This document shows, piece by piece, positions 26,174-34,784 of a stretch of 64,000 bases of DNA (its first letter is position 1; every line of letters starts with the position of its first letter). Origin of the DNA: Enterococcus raffinosus (GTDB lineage Bacteria; Bacillota; Bacilli; Lactobacillales; Enterococcaceae); assembly GCF_018917525.1 (NCBI RefSeq), contig NZ_JAHLOS010000002.1:62001-126000 (forward strand), given 5' to 3'. The translations under genes and the position numbers were made by a program. The notes under the pieces were generated by a model. That model saw only the letters and a program-made list of their open reading frames with translations. It was not told the origin of the DNA and made no database searches.

Positions 26174-26207
26174 AAAAAAAGAGACACAACGAATCGTTGT
26201 ATCTCTT
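26174..26207 (-). terminator. Intrinsic terminator after the acpS-alr-mazF operon
   Basis: A 12-bp stem with one mismatch (26179-26190 with 26196-26207) is followed leftward by seven T. It lies about 145 bases after the toxin-family gene, and the bases between (26208-26351) hold no gene I can see. Confidence 0.75.
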
Positions 26208-26351
26208 GATAAATTAAGATAAATTGCAGAATTAAGAATCTAAACCCAAATTTTAGCATTACTATTAAAAAATTCAAAAAATGCAGTGTAATCAGCCATT
26301 TAAAAAGCATAGCAACACATCACAGCTTGGTTAACCCAACAAAATATAACT

Positions 26352-26723
26352 TTATGTAAGATTCGATGTGACTGCAGCCATCGTTTCAATGCCGACACTA
26401 ATGCGCAAAGCTGCGTCAACTTCTGCCATCAGACAACGATCTAAATGACAAACCTTTTCCTTTAAACGAGATTTGTCGATCGTCCGAATCTGTTCTAACA
26501 GGATCACCGAATCCCGTTCAATCCCGGTACCATTCGATTTGATCCCAATATGTGTTGGTAATTTAGGCTTCGCCATTTTCGCCGTGATCGCTGCAATGAT
26601 GATCGTTGGACTGAAATGATTGCCCAAATTATTTTGAATTACCAACACCGGCCGAATGCCTCCCTGTTCAGAACCAATAACTGGCGATAAATCTGCGAAA
26701 TAGATATCACCACGCTTAACCAT
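26352..26723 (-). CDS. MazF/PemK-family endoribonuclease (EndoA-like)
   Basis: This 123 aa protein is a MazF/PemK-type sequence-specific mRNA endonuclease. The N-terminus VKRGDIYFADLSPVIGSEQGG and the following RPVLVIQNN are the family hallmark and contain the conserved Arg25. The longer frame to 26807 overlaps alr and lacks a ribosome site, while the ATG at 26723 follows GGGAGGG. It sits 38 bp after alr, as ndoA does in Bacillus, but the antitoxin gene normally found between alr and ndoA is not present. There is no open frame of suitable size in the gap. Either the antitoxin is elsewhere or the protein is not a classical toxin. Confidence 0.88.
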   Translation of the reverse strand: MVKRGDIYFADLSPVIGSEQGGIRPVLVIQNNLGNHFSPTIIIAAITAKMAKPKLPTHIGIKSNGTGIERDSVILLEQIRTIDKSRLKEKVCHLDRCLMAEVDAALRISVGIETMAAVTSNLT

Positions 26724-26761
26724 AATTTCCCTCCCGAGCTTCAGAAATTTTTTTTCTACAG

Positions 26762-27889
26762 TTACTCTTGATATATTCTTGGTACACGTTCCGAAAGCAT
26801 ACAACAAACTTCATAATGAATTGTCCCTAAGTGATCCGCTACATCCTGCATCGTGATCTCTTGACCATTATTTTTACCGATCAATGTGACTTTTGTTCCA
26901 ACCTTAAAATCACGCGGCAGCCGGATCATTAATTGATCCATACAAACGCGGCCGACAATCTCACAAAACTCGCCCTCTACTAACAACGAAAAGCCCTGCA
27001 TTTTCCGCAGCCAACCATCTGCATATCCGATTGGAACGGTCCCGATCCATTCTTTTGCAGGTGTGTCATAGGTTTTCCCATAACCGACGCCCTCTCCAGC
27101 AGCTAATTCCTTCACCTGAATCAACTCAGATACTAATTCCATCGCTGGCTTCAACGGATAGGATTCAGGTAACTCATGGCCTGACGGATTCAATCCATAC
27201 ATCCCAACGCCGTAACGAATCATATTCCCAGGCATCTCTTGATCATGCCACAGAGCAGTCGCACTGTTGCTTGAATGCACGTAGCGAGGAAGATGGTCTA
27301 ATGCTTCGATTACATGGTTAAAGCGCTCCGCTTGCTTATTCCAATAGTCTGTATCCTTTTCATCCGCTGTCGCAAAATGAGTAAACAACCCTTCCCAAAC
27401 CATATTAGGAGAGGCTTCAATAATCGCAGCCGCCTCTTTAACTTCTTCTGATGTTAAAAAACCCAGCCGTCCCATTCCTGTATCTGCTTTGATATGAATT
27501 TTTATTGGAGCTGTTGTCTCCTCTAAATCTCTTAGTACATCTTGTGCTTCAAGTAACCATTCCTTTGTTGCTACGGTGATTGATAAGTCATAATCAATCA
27601 CTAATGACAAATAACTTGGAAAGACGACACTCAACACTAAGATGGGTTCAGTAATCCCGGCTTCCCGTAATTCCATCGCTTCATCTAGCGTCGCCACACA
27701 AAATCCGGTTGCCCCAACAGATAAGGCCATTTGCGCGGTAGCTACCGCTCCATGTCCGTAGCCATCTGCCTTCACGACTGCGAATAATTCTACCCCTTTA
27801 GGTAATCGATCAATTTCATTTTTAATATTCTCTCTCAATGCGTTTCTATGTATAATAGCTCTCGTTGGTCGATGATACGTTACAACCAT
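26762..27889 (-). CDS. alr: Alanine racemase
   Basis: This is a PLP-dependent alanine racemase (375 aa) that supplies D-alanine for peptidoglycan and teichoic acids. The PLP lysine is Lys40 in VVKADGYGHG and the opposite catalytic tyrosine is Tyr270 in GVGYGKTY. The C-terminal VCMDQ motif is present. The N-terminal TIM barrel (about 10-240) and C-terminal beta domain are full length. A GAAGGAAC site precedes the ATG. It lies 20 bp after acpS and 38 bp before the MazF-type gene, a gene order conserved in Bacilli. D-Ala made here feeds Ddl, encoded at 31.8-32.9 kb. Confidence 0.95.
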   Translation of the reverse strand: MVVTYHRPTRAIIHRNALRENIKNEIDRLPKGVELFAVVKADGYGHGAVATAQMALSVGATGFCVATLDEAMELREAGITEPILVLSVVFPSYLSLVIDYDLSITVATKEWLLEAQDVLRDLEETTAPIKIHIKADTGMGRLGFLTSEEVKEAAAIIEASPNMVWEGLFTHFATADEKDTDYWNKQAERFNHVIEALDHLPRYVHSSNSATALWHDQEMPGNMIRYGVGMYGLNPSGHELPESYPLKPAMELVSELIQVKELAAGEGVGYGKTYDTPAKEWIGTVPIGYADGWLRKMQGFSLLVEGEFCEIVGRVCMDQLMIRLPRDFKVGTKVTLIGKNNGQEITMQDVADHLGTIHYEVCCMLSERVPRIYQE

Positions 27890-27909
27890 AAACTAAGTGT
27901 TCCTTCTTT

Positions 27910-28260
27910 CTATTCCTCCAGCAATACTTGTGCGATTGCTAGCTCCTCTGTATGGGTCAAGCTGACAAACACCTTTCCCTGATGAGGTGATTTTGTAAAG
28001 GCGGGTGCACCATTATCATCGCGTAATATTTCTAAATCTTGAAAACTGACTTTTCCAATGCCTGTTCCCCAAGCTTTAGAAAAAGCTTCTTTGCATGCAT
28101 ACCGTCCTGCTAGAAATTCTACCTGACGATGCGGAGAATGGCTAGCAAAAAGGGTCTGTTCCGCTGGAGTTAATATCCGTTCCACAAAATGCGGCCGGCG
28201 TTCAATGATTTTTGCGACCCGTTCAAGCTCAGTCGCATCGATCCCGATTCCTTTGATCAT
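27910..28260 (-). CDS. acpS: Holo-acyl-carrier-protein synthase
   Basis: AcpS (116 aa) transfers 4'-phosphopantetheine from CoA to the serine of acyl carrier protein. The two metal/CoA motifs are clear: GIGIDATELERV near the N-terminus (Asp8) and FLAGRYACKEAFSKAWGTG in the middle (Glu of CKEA). The frame begins at 28284 but the ATG at 28260, after AAAGGGTTGAG, gives the normal MIKGIGID start. It heads the acpS-alr-mazF operon. Its substrate AcpP is encoded in this window at 47.5 kb. Confidence 0.93.
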   Translation of the reverse strand: MIKGIGIDATELERVAKIIERRPHFVERILTPAEQTLFASHSPHRQVEFLAGRYACKEAFSKAWGTGIGKVSFQDLEILRDDNGAPAFTKSPHQGKVFVSLTHTEELAIAQVLLEE

Positions 28261-28355
28261 GCTCTCAACCCTTTCAAGTAACATCTTTATTTTACCAAAG
28301 ACTTCTTTAAATGCTACGATTTTTTTTTAATAATCCATGAAAAGTCCTTCATAAC

Positions 28356-28392
28356 AAGAAAAAAGCCATCAATCAAAAAGATCGATGGCTTT
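28356..28392 (-). terminator. Intrinsic terminator after cshA
   Basis: AAAGCCATC (28362-28370) pairs with GATGGCTTT (28384-28392), with extra inner pairs. Leftward it runs into TTTTTTC. It separates cshA from acpS. Confidence 0.8.
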
Positions 28393-28407
28393 GATAGTTC
28401 TGAAAAA

Positions 28408-29958
28408 CTAATCGTTTGAGCTAGTGCGAATAACGAATCCGCGTTTCTTATCATTGCTGCGATTCGTATTTTTATTGTTGCTGCGTGATTTGTTGCCGCC
28501 ATAATTTTTATTTTTATTACGGTCACGGTCACCACCGCGGTCTTTGCGATAGTTGTCTTTTCCACGTCCGCCGCCACGGTTATTTCCACCGCCGCGTTTA
28601 CCGCCACGATTGAAGCCGCCTTTTTTATTTGAAGGCAATGGGCGTTCAGGTGTAATTTTCACAGGAACCGCATCAGCAGGATCTTTTGCTGTCGTCTTCA
28701 ATAATAAAGCAGCCAGTTCCTCTGGTGAATAAGCAGCTAATAATTCTTTTGCTGATTCGTTGTATTTTTCTAGGCTGTCGGAATCTTCCTCCATTTGATT
28801 TTGGATTTGTTCCATTGCAGCACCTAGTTGACCTTTAAAGGCTTCTTTTTCGGTTGGTGGACGCATTGGGTTCATGCGTTTTTTCGTCAAGTTTTCGATC
28901 ACGTGCAAGTAGCCCATTTCGTTTGGTGTAACAAACGTTACAGACATACCACCCTTACCAGCACGACCTGTACGGCCGATACGGTGAACGTAGCTTTCTG
29001 GATCTTGTGGAATATCGTAGTTGTACACATGCGTAACACCTGAGATATCCAAACCGCGGGCAGCAACGTCGGTCGCTACTAAAATATCCAAATCCCCACG
29101 TTTGAATGAACGTAAAACGCTCATCCGTTTTTGCTGCGATAAATCACCGTGGATTCCCTCAGCTTTATAACCGCGAGCTTCTAGGCCGCGAGCCAATTCG
29201 TCAACACGACGTTTTGTCCGACCAAAAACGATCGCCAAATCTGGTGTTTGAACATCAAACAAGCGCGTCATAACATCGAATTTTTCGTAATCTTTTGCCC
29301 GAACATAATATTGATCGATCAAATCAGCCGTCATTTCTTTGGCTTTGATCTTCACATGTTCTGGTTGTTTCATAAACTTCACGCCGATTTTTTTAATTGC
29401 ATCAGGCATTGTTGCTGAGAACAACAATGTTTGGCGTTCTGCAGGGACTTTACTGATAATTTTTTCGATATCTTCTAAGAAGCCCATGTTCAACATTTCG
29501 TCCGCTTCATCCAAGACTAATGTTTCTACGGTTTCTAATTTCAGGGTGTGACGATTAATATGATCCAACATCCGGCCTGGTGTTCCGACAACGATATGCG
29601 GACGATCCTTCAAGCCACGGATTTGACGACCAATATCTGCTCCGCCATAAACAGCTTGTACGCGAATTTTTTTATCGCGGCCTAAGCGAAATAGTTCTTC
29701 TTGTGTTTGAATCGCAAGCTCACGTGTTGGTGCGATGACAAGACCTTGTAAAACATTTTTCGTTGTGTCGATCTTGTTCAACATCGGTAAGCCAAAAGCA
29801 GCCGTTTTACCTGTACCTGTTTGTGCTTGTCCAATCACGTCTTTTCCATCTAAAGCTAATGGAATCGTTTGTTCTTGAATCGGTGTTGCTTCTTCAAAAC
29901 CTGAGCGTTCGATTGCGATTAGTAGTTCTGGTGCTAATTTTAGTTCTTTGAATTTCAA
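28408..29958 (-). CDS. cshA: DEAD-box RNA helicase CshA
   Basis: This 516 aa ATP-dependent RNA helicase of the CshA type takes part in ribosome assembly and RNA decay, especially in the cold. The Q motif ([10 protein letters not shown]), Walker A (AQTGTGKT), PTRELA, DEAD, SAT and [10 protein letters not shown] all appear in order. The last 75 residues are a basic Arg/Gly/Asn-rich tail expected to bind RNA. The start is a TTG at 29958, seven bases after AGGAGG; no ATG is available upstream, and the KFKEL N-terminus fits CshA. The gene has its own promoter and a leader of about 290 bases containing hairpins, which suggests post-transcriptional control. Confidence 0.93.
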   Translation of the reverse strand: MKFKELKLAPELLIAIERSGFEEATPIQEQTIPLALDGKDVIGQAQTGTGKTAAFGLPMLNKIDTTKNVLQGLVIAPTRELAIQTQEELFRLGRDKKIRVQAVYGGADIGRQIRGLKDRPHIVVGTPGRMLDHINRHTLKLETVETLVLDEADEMLNMGFLEDIEKIISKVPAERQTLLFSATMPDAIKKIGVKFMKQPEHVKIKAKEMTADLIDQYYVRAKDYEKFDVMTRLFDVQTPDLAIVFGRTKRRVDELARGLEARGYKAEGIHGDLSQQKRMSVLRSFKRGDLDILVATDVAARGLDISGVTHVYNYDIPQDPESYVHRIGRTGRAGKGGMSVTFVTPNEMGYLHVIENLTKKRMNPMRPPTEKEAFKGQLGAAMEQIQNQMEEDSDSLEKYNESAKELLAAYSPEELAALLLKTTAKDPADAVPVKITPERPLPSNKKGGFNRGGKRGGGNNRGGGRGKDNYRKDRGGDRDRNKNKNYGGNKSRSNNKNTNRSNDKKRGFVIRTSSND

Positions 29959-30247
29959 ATGATATCCTCCTAATGTCTGTTGACCTTATCATTTAGAGCG
30001 TATGGTTTGGTATCTGCGTTTGGTCTGCAACTGTCCCTTTAGTTGCCGTCCTTAGCGATACTACCGAAAAACCGCTCCGCGAAGTCAGGCGGAAGGATCA
30101 TCTCTCACAAAAAGGGGCTGAGACATCATTCAACTGAAAAATGCCCCAACCGCTTCTCAAAATAATTGGTAAGCCAGCGAATCTCCCGCTAGCGAATCTT
30201 TAATTTATTAGATGACTCGTTCAATCATTACTTCAATTTCTCGGCAA
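29959..30247 (-). promoter_or_regulatory. Long structured 5' leader of cshA
   Basis: This gene-free stretch should be transcribed with cshA from the promoter at 30254-30282. From 5' to 3' it holds a hairpin with a five-pair GC stem followed by TTTTT (30109-30147), a GC-rich segment ending in TTTTT (about 30068-30093) and a clean 6-bp hairpin (30027-30046, GCAACT/AGTTGC). The Shine-Dalgarno AGGAGG is next to the TTG. No open frame is convincing. It may act in attenuation or cold-dependent control; no known riboswitch class was recognised. Confidence 0.45.
30109..30147 (-). terminator. Terminator-like hairpin between murF and cshA, inside the cshA leader
   Basis: Reading leftward, GGGGC (30143-30147) pairs with GCCCC (30114-30118), then TTTTT. 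The inner part pairs only partly. It may end the murF transcript and also act as an attenuator for cshA. Confidence 0.5.
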
Positions 30248-30253
30248 TGGCTA

Positions 30254-30282
30254 ATTTTAGCACAACATTTCGTTTTCTGCAA
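30254..30282 (-). promoter_or_regulatory. Sigma-A promoter of cshA
   Basis: Reading leftward, TTGCAG and TAAAAT are separated by 17 bp, with TGC directly before the -10. It starts just after the murF stop codon. Confidence 0.6.
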
Positions 30283-30289
30283 GTTTTCA

Positions 30290-31645
30290 TTACTTCTGCA
30301 ATGCTTCAACGACTTCGGACAAGCCCATCCCATTACTGCCTTTCAAAACAATACTGTCATCAGCTTGCAAACTCTTTTTGATGTCTTCTAACATTTGCTG
30401 TTTATCCTCTTTGCCAAAGTAATGTACCGCTAATGTTGGATAACGATCAGCTAACGCTACCTTTAGACCCTTCATTTCATCTCCATATAAAAAGATCTCA
30501 TGAAAATCCTGATCATTAATATGCTCTACCATGCTTGTATGCAAGGAAAAGGAATCATCACCTAGTTCCAGCATATCTGCTAAAACGGCTAAACGACGAC
30601 CGTTTGTTGGTAATTTCGCAAAGGTATCCAATACTAAGCCCATCGCTGTTGGATTGGCATTATAGACATCGCTTAAAATGTCTGCTCCATTACTTGCTTT
30701 CAACCATTGCGTACGATTTTGCGTTACTTGGACATACGCCAAGCCTTGGAAAATCTCGTCATTATTTAACCCAAACCAGCGACCGATCGCCATGGCGATT
30801 AATGCATTTTGTACATTGTAGCTTCCTGGTAATGGAATTTGATAGCCATTGTCATCAACAGAGAAAACCGTTGCGCCTTTACTCTCATTCAAGATCGTAG
30901 CGGCCAGTTCACCTGCTTGAATGCCGACTGTTTGAACCGTTTGAGACAATGAAGTTATCCGGTCTTCCAGTAACGGCTCGTTCGCCGGAATCACCAGCAG
31001 ACCATCCGTGGCTAAGCCTGTCATGATCTCCATTTTCGCATCAGCGATTTTTTCTCGTGACCCTAAGTTTTCGATGTGGGCCTCGCCAATAATTGTGATT
31101 GCCGCTACATCTGGTTCAGCCAGTTCAGATAACACACTGATTTCCCCAGCATGATCCATGCCCATCTCCAAAATCAGTTTTTCGGTTCCTTCTGGCATAT
31201 GTAAGATCGTATAAGGCAAGCCAATATCATTGTTGTAATTCCCTTGTGTTTTATATGTCCGAAACTTTTGGCTAAGGACCGATTCAGTCATATCTTTTGT
31301 CGTTGTTTTACCATTCGAACCTGTAATCGCGATTACATCAGGATTTTCTTCCAGTAAATAGTAGCTTGATAATGCTTGAAAAGCTAACAAGGTATCCTTC
31401 ACTAAAATCACTGCAATACCTTCAGGCGCTGTAGCTGGATCACGGCTCCATAACGTTGCTGCTGCTCCATTTTCAATTGCTTTTGCTACAAACTCATGGC
31501 CATCATTCGTTCCCTGAAGCGGAACAAACAAATCGCCGGCTTCAATTTTTCGTGAATCGAATTCGACACCAGTAACGGTCACCTCATTTTCCGCCAATAC
31601 TTCACCTTGAACGGCCCTGCTGATGATTGTCGTTGTAAAATTCAT
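30290..31645 (-). CDS. murF: UDP-N-acetylmuramoyl-tripeptide--D-alanyl-D-alanine ligase
   Basis: MurF (451 aa) adds the D-Ala-D-Ala made by Ddl to the UDP-muramoyl-tripeptide in the cytoplasm. The N-terminal domain carries the typical FDSRKIEAGDLFVPLQG segment. The ATP site is TGSNGKTTTKD (about residue 108) and the central motif EMGMDHAGEI follows. The longer frame to 31699 lacks a ribosome site, whereas GGGAGG lies just before the ATG at 31645. It lies downstream of ddl in the same direction, separated by a 168-bp gap that contains a terminator, so it is fed by read-through or by a promoter I could not identify. Confidence 0.95.
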   Translation of the reverse strand: MNFTTTIISRAVQGEVLAENEVTVTGVEFDSRKIEAGDLFVPLQGTNDGHEFVAKAIENGAAATLWSRDPATAPEGIAVILVKDTLLAFQALSSYYLLEENPDVIAITGSNGKTTTKDMTESVLSQKFRTYKTQGNYNNDIGLPYTILHMPEGTEKLILEMGMDHAGEISVLSELAEPDVAAITIIGEAHIENLGSREKIADAKMEIMTGLATDGLLVIPANEPLLEDRITSLSQTVQTVGIQAGELAATILNESKGATVFSVDDNGYQIPLPGSYNVQNALIAMAIGRWFGLNNDEIFQGLAYVQVTQNRTQWLKASNGADILSDVYNANPTAMGLVLDTFAKLPTNGRRLAVLADMLELGDDSFSLHTSMVEHINDQDFHEIFLYGDEMKGLKVALADRYPTLAVHYFGKEDKQQMLEDIKKSLQADDSIVLKGSNGMGLSEVVEALQK

Positions 31646-31742
31646 GGTGTTCCTCCCAAATTTTGGTTTCTGACTTTTGCAAAGGCTTCGCAAACCCATT
31701 CATTTTTTGAATACTGAATCGGGCACGTTAAGCCGGACGTTA

Positions 31743-31788
31743 AAAGGAACTTGAGACATCATTCATCCAGAATCATGTCTCAAGTCCT
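31743..31788 (-). terminator. Intrinsic terminator after ddl
   Basis: A long stem (31776-31788 with 31747-31760, one bulged A) with a 15-base loop is followed leftward by TTCCTTTT. The loop-proximal bases share TGAGACATCATTCA with the hairpin before cshA. Confidence 0.7.
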
Positions 31789-31812
31789 GCTTGTGACTAA
31801 ACAGCTGCTTGA

Positions 31813-32877
31813 TTATTCAAAACGCGCTTGTTGCTCATAGCGCTTAATTCCTAGTTGAATCAATTCTTCAATCAAATCGCTATATTTCAAGCCCATGTTT
31901 TCCCATAACAATGGGTACATACTGAATTCAGTAAAACCGGGCATCGTATTCAACTCATTCAAGAATAATTCGTTTTTATTGGTCAAGAAAAAGTCGCACC
32001 GACTCAGTCCTGATCCGCCTAACATCGTATAGGCTGATTTTGCGAAATCGCGGGCTTTTTGCATCACGTCTTCCGGCACATCCGCTGGAATTGCCATTTG
32101 GATCGTGTTATTGATGTATTTAGCATCGTAATCATAAAAGGCTTCTTCTTTCACGACTTCGCCGGGTAAAGTTGTCCGCACATCATCATTGCCTAAAACT
32201 GCTACTTCAATCTCACGCGCATCAATACCTTGCTCAACTAAAGCTCTTGAATCATAGCGATAGGCTTCTTGCAATGCATTTTGCAGTTCTTCACGATTTT
32301 CAGCACGTGAAATTCCTACACTGGATCCCATATTCGCTGGTTTGACAAACATTGGGTACAATAACGTCCCTTCACATTTATCAAAGATTTGTTTTGGATT
32401 TTCTTTCCATTGGTTTTTTAAGACTGGAACATAAGGAACCTGCGGAATGCCGGCTGCCTGCAAAATGTATTTGGTCATGATCTTGTCCATTGCACAAGCA
32501 CTTGTCATTACACCAGCTCCAACGTAAGGCATATCCAATGTTTCTAAGAACCCTTGAATTGTGCCATCCTCACCATTCGGCCCATGCAGAACTGGGAAAA
32601 CGATCGCATTCTCTTCTTTGATATCGCCAGGTGCGATAACTTTGCCGCTGAACCCCTCAACTTCATTTCCAGTTGGATCCCACGTCAAACGCAATGTTTC
32701 ATCTGTTTCTGGCGCTTCCGTCAACAATGGTCCTTTGACCCATTGGCCGGTTTTATCAATATAAATAAGCTGTACTTGATAATAGTCAAAATAAACCGCA
32801 GAAATAACTGAAAAAGCCGACAAAATAGCGACATCGTGTTCTGGACTTTTCCCACCATAAAGTAAAATTATTTTCAC
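31813..32877 (-). CDS. ddl: D-alanine--D-alanine ligase
   Basis: Ddl (354 aa) joins two D-alanines for peptidoglycan. The ATP-grasp fold is complete: the N-terminal LLYGGKSPEHD, VFPVLHGPNGEDG, VKPANMGSSVG and the C-terminal FLNELNTMPGFT. The omega-loop reads EEAFYDYDAKYINNT; the Tyr there marks a D-Ala-D-Ala enzyme rather than a D-lactate or D-serine ligase. The frame extends to an ATG at 32892, but GGAGG lies inside that extension eight bases before the GTG at 32877, and MKIILLYGG is the usual enterococcal start. Similarity to enterococcal Ddl is a main reason for assigning the organism. Confidence 0.95.
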   Translation of the reverse strand: MKIILLYGGKSPEHDVAILSAFSVISAVYFDYYQVQLIYIDKTGQWVKGPLLTEAPETDETLRLTWDPTGNEVEGFSGKVIAPGDIKEENAIVFPVLHGPNGEDGTIQGFLETLDMPYVGAGVMTSACAMDKIMTKYILQAAGIPQVPYVPVLKNQWKENPKQIFDKCEGTLLYPMFVKPANMGSSVGISRAENREELQNALQEAYRYDSRALVEQGIDAREIEVAVLGNDDVRTTLPGEVVKEEAFYDYDAKYINNTIQMAIPADVPEDVMQKARDFAKSAYTMLGGSGLSRCDFFLTNKNELFLNELNTMPGFTEFSMYPLLWENMGLKYSDLIEELIQLGIKRYEQQARFE

Positions 32878-32910
32878 CTGAGTATCCTCCATTACTTTCT
32901 GATCCCTAAC

Positions 32911-32938
32911 ATTTTAGCACAAAAATCAAAATCCCCAA
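32911..32938 (-). promoter_or_regulatory. Promoter of ddl
   Basis: Reading leftward, TTGGGG and TAAAAT are separated by 16 bp, with TGC before the -10 (extended -10). Transcription would start about 28 bases before the GTG start. Confidence 0.5.
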
Positions 32939-32977
32939 AAAGAAATTTTACAATTATTACAATGCTTATCATTTAGA

Positions 32978-33427
32978 TTACATCAAAGACTGTTGAACCA
33001 AGCTTTCTAGAACGCTTCTAAAATGCTCGCGATCCTCATTTGTAAAAGGTTTTGGTCCTTTTGTCCGTTGTTTTGCCTGACGCATTTTACTACCAATAAA
33101 TCGTTGCGTCAGCAAAGCGTCAATATTCATCTGCGTATATTCCACCCCTGTCTGATGTAAAACATGGGCTGCTTTTGCCAACGTCAAAGAAGCCAACCCG
33201 TAATCTTGGGTAATCAAAATATCTTCCGGCTGAATAACCGAAACGATTTTAAAATCAGCAGAATCCGCCCCGCGATCAACATAGATGAACTCCACGAAAT
33301 CGGGGTATTCTTTTTTCGAGTAATGATCGATACTCGTTACGATTACTACTGGTAATCCAAATTTTTTTGCAACGGCGATCGTCGTATCTTTCACTGGCGA
33401 ACCGTCGCCATCAATGATCAAACGCAT
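32978..33427 (-). CDS. YaiI/YqxD (DUF188) family protein
   Basis: This 149 aa protein belongs to the YaiI/YqxD family, which has a PIN-like nuclease fold. The family motifs are visible: IIDGDGSPVKD at the N-terminus, VDRGADSADF in the middle, ITQDYGLASL, and the basic C-terminal KQRTKGPKPF. The ATG at 33427 follows GGAAGGG; the longer frame to 33460 is within the overlapping upstream gene. It overlaps the membrane-protein gene by 17 bp and ends an operon of three. The biochemical function is not established; a nuclease role is inferred from the fold. Confidence 0.88.
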   Translation of the reverse strand: MRLIIDGDGSPVKDTTIAVAKKFGLPVVIVTSIDHYSKKEYPDFVEFIYVDRGADSADFKIVSVIQPEDILITQDYGLASLTLAKAAHVLHQTGVEYTQMNIDALLTQRFIGSKMRQAKQRTKGPKPFTNEDREHFRSVLESLVQQSLM

Positions 33428-34757
33428 ATTTTCCAACCCTTCCAATCCAGCAAAGACCAATCAATAAAAGAATGATCGAAGCAAATTTCACTATATCCAT
33501 TGTTGCAAGGATCTCCGGTGTGTGCAAGCTACGCAGTAAAAAAATATCTTTGGTTGGCAGCTTTTTTAATTGTAGCGTGAACAGTAACAAGAACATTAAG
33601 ATGAACTGGTGAGTGATACTCCCCTTATTTGATGTTGAATACTTCGTAGTAAGGCGTTGCTGCGGTTCGATTGTTTCCGTTTGATAATATAAGCGATTTA
33701 ACCACGCACTTGTACCCTTTTGAAAAAAGGTCAAGACAAAAATCGCGATCGGAAATACAAAACGGACACTCAACAATACTAGCCCTACAGCTAGACCTAT
33801 AAGTTGGACAAGCAAGTCATTTTTGAAATAGCGGCGTACTTTGGCCGCCAAAACCAGTGAACTGATTACCCCTAGCAAATATGGTAAAAACAAATACGTT
33901 CCTTGTGCTGCGGCACCTTTATACACAGCAACATAAAAAGCTCCGAAGAGGAAAATAAAATTGCCCAGCATCCCATTAAGAAACGTCAATGCATTTTGCC
34001 AAAGTGGAAGTTTCCATCGATCCTTTGATTGATTAACCACAACAATAGCTATCATAAAAATACCCGCGAATAAGATAATCGCATAATCCAACATTGATTC
34101 ATTGAATAGCAAACGACCGCTGCGCAGTAAAAAGAGTGCTGCAAAAAACGCAATGAACCAAATTAATTCTGAAACAGAAAAAAACTGTTTTGTTAACTCC
34201 TTAAAATCCATTTCATAATGCGGATAGTGCTTTACAGTATGATAGGCACAAACAAAATAAAACGTAACAATACTCGGTACAATCACCGCTTGAAGTGGCA
34301 ACGAAAGTGTGGTTCCTAAAAATAATGGTGCTAAGACGATCAGCGCTGCCAAGTAGCGACGACTACTCATCGTTTGAAAGTCTTTAGACTTTTCAAAATA
34401 AGTGACACTCGTGTTCGCTGGAGGCAACCATGCCGCACTAAGTCCTAAAAAGATACTGCCAAATAAATAGAAAGTAAAATGTAATGCACCAATCAATGTT
34501 AGAAATGAGCCAATCCCACCAATCAAGAGCGACACCATCAATAACGTATATTGATCAATTGAACGGTATAATCCTCGAATCAAAAAAATACCAGTTACTC
34601 GAAAAGTATAAAATAAAACAAACGGTAATACCGTAACAGATGATTGTGAATTGATGAGATGCATAAAAAGTAAATAAGGTATAACAATCATCGTATTGGC
34701 TAATACGAATGGTGTCGTCTGAGTAAATTGTCTAAAAAAACGTTTCATTGTTTCCAT
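33411..34757 (-). CDS. Polytopic membrane protein of unknown function
   Basis: This 448 aa protein has about 12 predicted transmembrane helices spread along its length and short loops, so it looks like a secondary transporter or flippase (MFS-like), but I recognise no family motif. Its N-terminus is MKRFFRQFTQTTPFVLAN and a larger hydrophilic loop lies near residues 350-378. The ATG at 34757 follows GGAAGGA by seven bases. It starts 27 bp after the phosphoesterase gene and overlaps the DUF188 gene, so the three are co-transcribed. The substrate is unknown. Confidence 0.7.
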   Translation of the reverse strand: METMKRFFRQFTQTTPFVLANTMIVIPYLLFMHLINSQSSVTVLPFVLFYTFRVTGIFLIRGLYRSIDQYTLLMVSLLIGGIGSFLTLIGALHFTFYLFGSIFLGLSAAWLPPANTSVTYFEKSKDFQTMSSRRYLAALIVLAPLFLGTTLSLPLQAVIVPSIVTFYFVCAYHTVKHYPHYEMDFKELTKQFFSVSELIWFIAFFAALFLLRSGRLLFNESMLDYAIILFAGIFMIAIVVVNQSKDRWKLPLWQNALTFLNGMLGNFIFLFGAFYVAVYKGAAAQGTYLFLPYLLGVISSLVLAAKVRRYFKNDLLVQLIGLAVGLVLLSVRFVFPIAIFVLTFFQKGTSAWLNRLYYQTETIEPQQRLTTKYSTSNKGSITHQFILMFLLLFTLQLKKLPTKDIFLLRSLHTPEILATMDIVKFASIILLLIGLCWIGRVGKYAFDH

Positions 34758-34784
34758 AAAAAAATCCTTCCAATTAATACAAAA

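Noticed and set aside
26724-26807. N-terminal extension of the MazF-type protein into alr
   Set aside because: The extra 28 codons overlap alr and lack a ribosome site, while GGGAGGG lies directly before the internal ATG that gives the standard family N-terminus.
28314-28607. 97 aa reverse frame over the end of cshA
   Set aside because: It is an out-of-frame reading of the Arg/Gly/Asn-rich cshA tail and runs across the terminator.
30535-30900. 121 aa forward frame opposite murF
   Set aside because: It lies wholly antisense to a certain MurF gene, lacks a ribosome site and has no recognisable domain.
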